Source: Seminavis robusta
Taxonomy: Eukaryota > Bacillariophyta > Bacillariophyceae > Naviculales > Naviculaceae
Length of the DNA stretch: 64,000 nt
Assembly: GCA_903772945.1 (NCBI GenBank)
Contig: CAICTM010000170.1
Span: 1-64,000 of the forward strand
Direction of reading: 5' to 3'
Shown here: in pieces, positions 52,236 through 62,800 of the stretch
Position numbering within the stretch: position 1 is the first letter of the stretch
Layout of the letters: every line of letters starts with the position of its first letter
Notes under the pieces: generated by a model
Told to the model about the DNA's origin: nothing
What the model saw: the letters and a program-made list of their open reading frames with translations, nothing else
Databases searched by the model: none
Program-made: the position numbers and the translations under genes

Positions 52236-53824
52236 TGCTTGGCTTTCCCGCTGAGGGAAGAACTGTGGTGGTTATTATTGGTTTCCTCGAGATTATTTTC
52301 TCGCTTTCTCGTTTTGTGAGTGGTTGGAGGCGATCCTTGGTCAAAAAGATATTGCGTTAATGCTTTTACTGTATTCTGGGTTAATGCTTTCCTTCACGCT
52401 CAATAATTAAGGACCGGATTCAGCTACACATCCCGCTTTCGGCGCGGGATACGGTAGGAGCCAATGCAAAGGTGCTAGACTAGCTAGCTAGAACAAGGAT
52501 ATTGCTGGTGCTGGCCAGAAGCTCCTTTGGGCCACGGGAATGCTACCCAAGCGTGGAGTAAGAGTCGAGTCTGACAGGAGCAAGACAGAGAGACTCGGAC
52601 TCGAGACATGCCACGCTAAGTCTAAGGTAACCGGAGCCCAGCAGCCAGCAGCCCGCCCAGAATACCACCAATGATTCCTCATTCAACAATGGATGGTTTT
52701 GATGGGCATAGACGCACCTCGAAGGGATGGTATCGGTATAAGCAGTATTGGTACATGTACAGGCAACGGCTCGCCTCGACTCGGAAGCAAAACAGCGGAT
52801 GTGCTTCATTCGTGCTCCTTGCCCTCCGAATGTAGTCCAGTTTCAGAAATTTATTTTACAGTCTGAAAACTGGAGCAGGGTATCGACCTTCATGGTATTA
52901 TTTCCTATGGTTACTGAGCCCAACAACCCGCTAGCTTGGGCTTGATTTGCAGCCCACACAGACTGGACCAGGGATTTCTTCATCGAGTTGGGTGTACTTT
53001 TGCGACAACACCCAACCACATCCCATGCTATAAGAATTCGTACCGCTTATCCATCAGCTCCGCAGGATACTAGATCTAGCTAGTAGCTTTGGATAGATAC
53101 CCAAGGTACCATACTAGTACCGGTACCGTAGCTGGATCTGGCTAGCTGCCGGTAGATTGCAGTGACAGACTGGCTTTCCCATAAGTCTAACTCGTTGGAA
53201 CCTTGCTTTTTCTCGTCAAAAGAACGAAACCGGCCGCACTCTCTTTTTGGCGCTTCAAGTTGCGGGACACCGCCACTGACGAGTAACGGCTAAAACAAAA
53301 GCCAAAGTCTCTCTTCCACAGCTCTAATTCCAAACCTTCTTTTGGGGTCACGATTTTTGTAATATAGGCGAGAGCAATATAGGCGAGAGCAAGCGTTTCC
53401 CGTTTGGGTACACAACTGTACTGTTTTTGGCATTGAAAAATCGCACTTTGGCAAATAGTATGGTGAGAAAAGACGCAGCCTCGACAATTTTCTTCCGAAT
53501 GCTACCCTCACCCTTAGTATCGATGGCGAAAGAACAATTGTGAAGCAAGTCCCCCCACCCTCATCTATCTATTGCACCGCAAGCACATCACAACAGCAGC
53601 ACCCCACACCCACCACGACAGGGCCAATAGGGTGCCATTCCTCTCTCAACACGAAAGTTAAACGACAACTATTGGTCTAGTAGCTGTCATCATCGATAGA
53701 CCTGTTCAGTATTTCATAACAACAACCACCGCAGCGCGCCTTGATCGGTATCCCTTTTAATTTTCGTAGTAGCATCGATATCCCCACGAGATCTTATCTT
53801 TTATTACGAAACGAACAAGATAAG
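52236..53824. other. 1.6-kb region upstream of the giant PDZ gene
   Basis: No gene supported. Contains GGTACCATACTAGTACCGGTACCG near 53106-53129, a 15-bp tandem duplication (53361-53390), and the start-codon hairpin at its end. Must include the promoters of the GTPase (minus) and the PDZ gene (plus). Confidence 0.5.
53361..53390. repeat. Perfect 15-bp tandem duplication AATATAGGCGAGAGC
   Basis: Two adjacent identical copies, 53361-53375 and 53376-53390, about 450 bp upstream of the PDZ gene start. Possible duplicated regulatory site or neutral slippage. Confidence 0.85.
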
Positions 53825-53826
53825 AT
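53791..53826 (+). promoter_or_regulatory. Inverted repeat overlapping the PDZ gene start codon
   Basis: ATCTTATCTT (53791-53800) is the exact reverse complement of AAGATAAGAT (53817-53826), with a 16-base loop. The right arm contains the first two bases of the ATG at 53825-53827. In mRNA it would place the start codon in a 10-bp stem. Function (translational control) is inference; the AT-rich stem is weak. Confidence 0.65.
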
Positions 53827-56800
53827 GGTAATCACGGCAACGGTGCAGAAGGAGAAGGGTGGCAAGCTCGGCCTTAAGCTTACTAGTGAAGCCAACAAGC
53901 TTTATGTCACGAAAATAGCGGAAGGCGGAGCCATGGATAATGCCAAGTCAGGCCTCGAGGTTGGCATGGAGGTGCTAGAGATTAATGGGAAGAGTGCGTT
54001 TGCCATGTCTTCGACGGACGCCGCAAAAATTATGTTGGAAACGGGCGGCACGTTGACCCTCAAGGCACGACACCCTCCTGGCGCCTTTGTGACCGGTACG
54101 TTCAACAAGGAAGCACCCACTACTAAGGTTGGCCTACGTTTGGAAGATGGAGACAGTCGAGTGATGATCAACAGCATTCGAGAAGGAACCCTTGCTGCTT
54201 CTACCGATTTGAGTGGTGGGATGGCAATACGCCTCATCAATAACACAAATTGTGTTGGCAAGGACGCCATGTTTGTGGCACAGCTGTTGGCGGATGCAGT
54301 CGGGAATCTGACGGTGGTCGGTGAGACTTCCGAGGCAGCCGATTATCACATGAAAGAAGTTGTCACGGCTACATTGCAGAAGGAGACAGGAATGAAGCTG
54401 GGTTTGACCCTGACAGAAACCGAGGGTAAACTCATTGTCACCAAGATTAAGGAAGGTGGATTGGTGGCCAAGACCCCTTTGGCTCTGGGGATGGAAATTT
54501 ACAGTATCAATAACATTGTCGTGGTTGGAAAATCATCTACGGAGGCGGCTGGAATTTTGATTGCTGCAAAAGGGACGATTACCATCCTGGCGTTCAAGGA
54601 GGAAACCGAGGAAGCATCGGGTGCTACGGATGGGGACTCGGATATGATTACTGCCGTCATACAGAAGAAGCAAGGCGCCAAGCTGGGAGTTACACTATCC
54701 GAATTGGACGACAAGCTTGTCATCACCAAAATCAAGGAAGGTGGACTGGTGGCTGGAACAGCCTTGGGCGTAGGAATGGTGCTCTATAGCATCAATGATG
54801 AGCCCGTGGAAGGCAAGACATCTGTAGAAGCGGCAGGCATGTTGGCCAAAGCCCAAGGAACTTTGACAATTGTGGCCAGCAAGAGTGGAGACGTCAAACC
54901 TGGCAGCGTCGGGAAGGCAGCTGCTACTGCCACCACTGCTGCCAGTTCTGGTGATAGTGCTCCTCCGCTTGAGGAAGGCAAGGAATACATTACAGCCTTG
55001 TTGACAAAGGCCCCAGGTATGAAGTTGGGTCTGACTTTGTCTGAGGTCGAGGACAAGCTGGTTGTCACCAAGATCAAGCCTGGCGGTTTGGCTGCCACCT
55101 CAGCCCTGGAAGAGGGAATGGCGCTTTACAGCATCAACGGTGAGCCTGTTGCGGGCAAGACGTCTGTGGAAGCAGCTGGAATGCTGGCCAAAGCACAAGG
55201 TACCATTACTGTTATCGCCATTGGAGACAAGGCACCTGGATCTGAGTCCAACAATCTGGCCACGGCTGCTGTTGCTACAGCTGCAGTTGCTGCCACGGCT
55301 GCTGCAATTGCTGATTCTGGTGACGATGCGGAAGCATTGGAGGAAGGCAAGGAGTATGTTACAGCCTTGATGACGAAATCTCCAGGTGCCAAGTTGGGAG
55401 TCACCTTGTCAGAGATGGATGACAAGCTGGTTGTCACTAAGATCAAAGAAGGAGGCTTGGCTGCTGCCTCAACTCTGGGTGTAGGAATGGTGCTTCACAG
55501 CATCAATGGTGAACCTGTTGCTGGCAAGTCCTCAGTAGAAGCAGCTGGAATGCTGGCCAAGGCACAAGGTACTTTGACGGTTGTGGCCATTGCAGACAAA
55601 GCCCCAGAAGATGAATCCAACAATCTTGCCAAGGCCGCTGTTGCCACTGCTGCGGTTGCCGGCACTGCCGCTACGGCTGCTGCTATTGCCAATTCTGGTG
55701 ATGATGCGGCTGCATTGGAGGAAGGCAAGGAGTATATTACTGCCTCAATGACAAAGTCTCCCGGCGCCAAGTTGGGAATCACGTTGTCTGAGGTGGACGA
55801 CACACTCGTTGTGACCAAGATCAAGGAAGGAGGCTTGGCTGCCGCCTCGACTCTGGGTGTAGGAATGGTGCTCTATAGCATCAATGGCGAACCTGTGGCA
55901 GGCAAGACGTCTGTACAGGCAGCAGGAATGCTGGCCAAATCCCAAGGTACTTTGACGGTTGTGGCCATTGCAGACAAAGCCCCGGAAGACGAATCCAACA
56001 ATCTTGCCAAGGCTGCTGTTGCTACAGCTGCGGTTGCCGGCACTGCAGCCACGGCTGCTGCTATTGCGGACGGTTCAGATCCCCCCCCTGCGCTTGAACC
56101 TGGCAAAGATTTCATCACAGCTCTTTTGATAAAGTCACCAGGCATGAAGTTGGGTTTAACTCTGTCAGAGGTGGATGACAAGCTGGTTGTCACCAAGATC
56201 AAACCTGGCGGTTTGGCCGCTGACTCGGCATTGGAGGAAGGAATGGCACTTTACACTATCAACGGTGAGCCTGTGGATGGGAAGACATCAATGCAAGCTG
56301 CAGGAATGCTAGCCAAGGCCCAAGGTACTGTGACTGTTATTGCAATTGGAGACAAGGCACCTGAAGAAGTTGAAGAAGAGAAGTCAAGTAAGGCCGCAGC
56401 CATTGCAGGAGGAGCAGCATTGGCCGCAGCAGCCACGGCTGGGGCTGTTGTAGGAGTTGCCAGCCTTGCCAAAGGTGGAGATGATGCTGCAGAGGCAGCT
56501 TCGGTCCCAGCAGAAGCAGCAGCTGAGGGAGAAGAAGCGGGAGACGGCGCGGCAGAGGAGCCAGATGCCGCAGAAGGTGGCGAAACTGAGGGAGCAGAGG
56601 CGGCAGAGGAGCCAGAAGAGGATTCCGGCAGTGCTCTCAAGACGGCAGCTGCAGTTGGAGCAGGAACAGCAGCAGTTGCTGGAGCTGCGGTTTTGGCTTC
56701 GAAAGCGTCAGAAGAGCCAGAAGCCGAGCCTGAAGAGGCGGCGGAAGCTCCCCTGCCTCCATTGGAGGATGGCAAGGAATATGTTACAGCAAGCATTACA

Positions 56801-59800
56801 AAGGAGGCCGGTGCCAAGTTGGGCCTGAAACTAACCCAGGCTGATGACGATATGCTTGTGATTGCGAATATCAAACCTGGAGGTTTGGCCGATGCCTCAA
56901 CTCTGGCCATTGGAATGTTGGTCTACAGCATTAATGGTGAACCGGTCAAAGGCAAGTCCCCAGTTGAAGCAGCCGGTATGCTGGCTGACGCAGAAGGAAC
57001 TCTGCTTGTTGTTGCTATTGCAGACAAGCCCCCTGAGAAGGAAGAGGAGAAAGGACCAAGTACCGCTGCCAAGATGGGATTTCTAGCTGCAACTGGAGCA
57101 GCCGTTGCTGGGCTTGGGGTAGGCATTGCAAGCCTCGTCAAAGGAGGAGGTGATGCAGCATCCTCGACTGCTGCTTCGGTTCCTGCCGCATCGTCAACCG
57201 CAGCAGGGGCTGAGGCAGCAGCTGCGGAAGGAGCAGCCGAAGGTGCTGAAGGCGCCGATGAAACAGCCGAAGAGGGCGCCGCAGAAGGAGGCGAAGAAGC
57301 TGGAGAAGGAGAAGAAGCCGGAGAAGGAGACGAGGAGCCTGAAGAACCAGAAGAAGAAGACAAGGGCAGTGGTCTCAAGACAGCGGCTGCAATTGGAGCT
57401 GGAGCAGCTGCAATTGGAGCTGGCGCAGCGGCGCTTGCATCCACAGCAGCAGAGCCTGATGTTGAGCCTGAAGCACCGGCAAGCGGAGAGACCGAAGCCG
57501 AGCCTGAGCCAGCGGAAGACCCTGCAGTGGAGCCAGAGGCTGAGCCTGAAGCAGAACGCGAAGTTGAGCCCTCTCCCGAGGAAGAAGCGAAATCTGTTGC
57601 TCCTGCTGTTGTTGCCGCTGCAGCTGCGACATCGGCTGCTGCTGTTGCTGTTGCTGCAACCTCTGCATCTGATCCCAGTCTTCCTCCTCTTGAAGATGGC
57701 AAAGAATACGTTACGGCTACTTTGCAAAAGCAGGAAGGCTCCAAGCTGGGTCTGAAATTGTCTGAAGTTGGCGACAAGCTTGTAATCACTACTGTCAGAG
57801 AAGGAGGTATTGCTGCCGCCTCAGCTTTGGCTGCGGGTATGTCACTCTACAGTGTTGATGGTGAAACTTTGGAAGGCAAGTCATCTGTCGAAGCAGCAGG
57901 ATTGCTCGCCAAGGCACAAGGAACCTTTACTGTTATTGCCATTGCAGACAGGGCAACTGAATCCAGATCGATAGCACCTGCTGTTGCTGGCGCTGCTGCA
58001 GTCGCAGGAACAGCTGCGGCTGTTGCAGCTGCTACCGCCCCAGACTCTGATCTTCCTCCTCTTGAAGAGGGCAAGGAATATGTCACAGCAGTGCTTCACA
58101 AGGAGGCTGGCTCCAAGCTGGGTCTGAAACTTTCTGAAGTTGGCAACAAGCTTGTTGTCACTACTGTCAGAGAAGGAGGAATTGCTGCAGCCTCAGCTTT
58201 AGCTGCTGGCATGGCGCTCTACAGTGTTGATGGTGAAACATTGGAAGGCAAATCATCCGCTGATGCAGCAGGATTGCTTGCTAAGGCACAGGGAACTTTC
58301 ACTGTTATTGCCATCGCAGACAAGGCAACTGAATCCAGATCGATAGCACCTGCTGTTGCTGGCGCTGCTGCGGCTGCAGGAACTGCAGCAGCTGTTGCAG
58401 CTGCTACCTCTTCGGATGACCTACCTCCTCTTGAAGATGGCAAGGAATACATCACAGCAGAGCTGCACAAGGAAGCAGGCGCCAAGCTGGGCCTGAAATT
58501 GTCTGAAGTTGGCGACAAGCTTGTAATCACTACTGTCAGAGAAGGAGGAATTGCTGCGGCCTCAGCTTTAGCTGCCGGTATGGAGCTCTTCAGCATTGAG
58601 GGTGAGAGGCTGGAAGGCAAATCATCTGCAGATGCAGCTGGTATGCTCTCTAGAGCACAAGGAACTTTCATTGTTATTGCCATTGCAGACAAGCCGGCAG
58701 CGGCAGCTCCCAAAGTAGCTGCTTCCATCCCTCGCGCACAATCAACCAAGCCTGTCACGATTCCTAACGCCCTAACGATGGCTGTGCTCAAGAAGGGGCC
58801 GGGAGAACGCCTTGGACTTCGTCTGGGACTCAAGAACGAGAAAGTTATGGTTAGCGGCATCGGTGAAGGATCACTTGCCTCTCAGACCTCTCTCCAGCCC
58901 GGCATGGTTATTATTCTCATTAACGGCAAGAGCTGTGCTGGATTGGATACCCCTGACGTTGCGAAGTTATTGGCTGCAGCAGGTGAAAATGTTGTGATCG
59001 TTGCGGAGACTCCTGGACCTAAGCCCACTCCCAAGAATCTTGTTGCCGCCGTTGCTGCAAAGGACAAAGAGGCAAAGGTTGGCGTCACACTCACCCAGCA
59101 AGGTGGAAGACTAGTCATTACGAAGATCAAAGAAGATGGCTTGCTGGCCGAGACGGACCTTCGTGTTGGCATGGAGGTTCTCGCTATTGATAATGTGACT
59201 TGTATTGGGAAGTCTTCTGCTGATGCCGCTGCGCTCTTCAAGCAGGTGGATGGAACCCTTATGATAGTTGCCAAGAAACCAGCCATGGCGGCAGGCGCAC
59301 TGGTCACAGCTGCAGTCACAAGAGAGGACCCTGCCGCGAAGCTTGGTATCCGCTTGGGAATGACTGGTGGCATAGTGGTGGTGACCAACATATCTGACGG
59401 TTCACTGCTGTCCATGACCGATATCGAAGAAGGCATGGCAATGAGGACAATTAATAATGTCGACCTTTCAGGAATGCAGTCTGTGGAGGCAGCGGGTTTG
59501 CTGAAAGACTCCGAGGGTATTATTACCATCCTGGCAGAGAATCGTTCACCAGGAAGCACATCCGGTGCCGACGTTTCGAACCTGGTGGCAGCATCTGTTG
59601 TCAATTCCAAGGGCTCCAATCTGGGCCTGACACTCTCTCAACAAGGCGGAAAGCTTGTCGTCACAAGCATCGAAGAAGGTGGGCTTTTCTTTGGAACTGC
59701 TCTCCGTGTTGGAATGCAAGTTCTGAAGATCAACAACGTGGATTGTGCCGTACTCACGATGGAAGCGTCTGAGCTTTTGATGGCCAAGGAAGGGGTCCTT

Positions 59801-62800
59801 ACTGTGTTAGCGAAAAGGAAAGCACTTAAGAAAGGTTCTCTGATGACTGCAGTAATGACCAAGGCTGAAGCCGGTGTTAAGGTCGGATTGGGACTTGGAT
59901 CATCCAATGGGTTGATCGTCGTGACCAAGATTAGAGATGGTACTTTGGGTGCCACCACAGACCTACGTCCTGGGATGGTCATTCGCAGTGTGAACAATGT
60001 GAACATCGACGGCAAGGATTCAATGGCGGTGGCCAAGCTCTTATCTCAGGCTGAAGGCACAATTACAGTCGTCGCTGAAGTAGTTGAAAGTTCTGCGGTG
60101 CCAGTCAAGCCTCCCAAATATTATGCAGCCACCGTCAACAAGGAGATGGGTGCCAAGGTCGGAGTTGGTCTTACTCAGAAGGGCGGCGTCTTGGTAATCA
60201 CCAAGATTGCTGATGACGGCTTGATGTCAGGAACTGCACTTGAGGTAGGAATGGAGGTCGCCACTATCAACAATGTCGACTGTATGACGAAGAGCACCTC
60301 GGAAGCTGCTGAAATGTTGCAGAATACTGAAGGCAGATTGACGATTCTAGCTAGGAAGCCTCGTCTTCCACCTGGCTCTCTCGTCACAGCTTCGGTTACC
60401 AAAGAAAGCACCGGCACCAAGGTCGGGCTCAAGCTCGGATTGTCTGGTGGTACCATCGTCGTTGCAGGATTGGCTGAAGATTCGCTTGCATCGGAAACCG
60501 ACTTGGAAACCGGAATGATTGTTAGATCGATTAACAACGAGGACTGCACTGGTTTGCAGGTTGCTCAAGCTGCCAACCTTTTGATTGAAGCAGAGGGGAT
60601 TCTCACTATTCTCGCGGAAGTTCCAACAGGCAGAGGTGGAGGCGCTGGATCTGCGGTGATTTCCTCCCTCGTGACTGCCACTGCATACAAGGAAAAAGAT
60701 GCCATTGCTGGTGTTACACTGGATCGCAAGGAAGGCCACTTGGTGGTTACCAAGATTGAAGAGGAAGGAGCATTGTTTGGCACTGGGCTCCGTGTTGGCA
60801 TGCAAATTGTGTCGATAAACAATGTTGTTTCTGGGGTTTTAAGCGCAACCTCAGCCAATGAGCTCCTCAAGAAGGAAGGCTCTCTTACGATTCTTGCCAA
60901 GCCAGTGTCTCCTCCTCCAGGAACGCTCCTTACGGCAGCTTTCTATAAAGAGACAGAAGACACCAAGGTGGGGCTTGGGCTTGGACAATCCAACGGAGTA
61001 ATCGTTATTACCAAAGTCCGCGATGGAACCGTGTCAGCTACAACAAACCTTGAACCAGGCATGGTAGTCCGGGCCATCAACAACGTCGACTGCACGAAGA
61101 GAACATCTGAGTCTGCAGCCAAACTCCTCAAGGAATCAGTCGGAACAGTTACTATCCTCGCAGAAAAGCCAGCACGAACCGGTGCGGATATGACATTGCC
61201 AGTGGCTTGTCTTTTCGCGGTGACCTTCAAGAAAGAAAAGGACGACAAGCTTGGAGTGAAGCTTAACAACCAAGATGGAAAGCTTACCGTTGGCTCCATT
61301 GGCGAAAGTAGCATGGTGGCAAACACAAGGCTACGTGAAGGAATGGAAATTGTTAAGATCAACAATGTGGATTCCACCGCTATGTCTCCCACCGAAGCAG
61401 CAACATTGCTTTCACAAGCCGAAGGATCAGTTACTATCCTCGCAAAGAAGGCCAGCTCTCCTCCTGGTACAATCATCACGGCGACCATGACGAAAGAGAA
61501 CTCGGACGCCAAGGTTGGAATTGGTTTGGGTTCGTTCAAGGGTGCAACAGTCATTACAAACCTCAAGGATGGCACTCTTGCCGCCGCCACTGATCTAGAA
61601 GTGGGTATGGTTGTAAGGACCATCAACAATGTGGAGTGCAGTGAAATTGAGGTATCTGAAGCTGCCAAGCTTTTGAAGGAGACTGAAGGAATGGTGACCA
61701 TTGTGGCCGAAGCTCCAAGCGCTGGATCCGGTCCATCCTTCGACTCGCTTCTTACTGCAACTTTCGAAAAGCAAAAGGAGGACAAGGTTGGTCTCACCGT
61801 CGCCAACAAGGCGTCCAAGATCTACGTCTCGAAGATCAAACCTGACGGTATGGTTGCCGCTAGTGGCTTGGCGGTTGGTATGGAGCTTCTGTCGATCAAC
61901 AACGCTATAGTTGCTGGAATGTCATCCGCCGAGGTTGCACAGGTACTCGCAGAATCCGAAGGAACCTTGACATTGCTTGCCCGCAAGGCAGCGTTGCCTC
62001 CTGGCTCTTTTGTTACTGCGGTTATCACAAAAGAGAGCCCGGATCAGAAGGTTGGTCTCCGCCTTGGTGTTGCCGCAGGGGTTCTTGTGGTCTCGAGCAC
62101 TGCTGAAGGCTCTTTGGCCGCGGAGACGGAACTCAAGTCGGGTATGATCGTCAAGACTATCAACAACGTCGATTGCACGAGCATGGGACCTCCAGAGGCG
62201 GCCATGCTACTCAAAGAGGCAGAGGGAAGCATCTCGATCCTAGCAGAAACACCAAGGGCTCGTGGAGTTCAAGCTGACGCTCCTGCATTGGCTTCTTTTG
62301 TAACTGTCAGTGCAGTAAGCGCAGCTGGCGCAGCCGTCGGCATGAAGCTTGTCCGTGAAAATGGAAAGCTTGTTGTTTCAGAGCTCAGCGAGGAAGGAGA
62401 GTTCATGGGTTCGTCCCTTCGTCCAGGAATGGAGGTTCTCAAGATCAATAATATTGACTGTGGCGTTCTTAGTGCAAGTGCAGCAACAACGCTCTTGACT
62501 TCGGAGGATTCTTTGTCACTGTTGGCTCGCAAGCCTGTGTTGCCCCCCGGAACCCTTGTTACTGCTGTTGTCAGAAAGGACAGCGAGGACGCAAAGGTTG
62601 GCGTGAAGCTGGGAACTTCCCATGGCATGGTTGTTTGCACAGGAGTTAGGGATGGTACTTTGGCGTCCACGACACCTCTTGAACGTGGTATGGTCATCAG
62701 GGCTATCAACAACGTTGACTGCTCCAAAAAGAACTCCATGGATGCTGCTAAGATCCTGGCTAGTTCATTTGGCCTTATCACCATTTTGGCCGAGGTCCCA

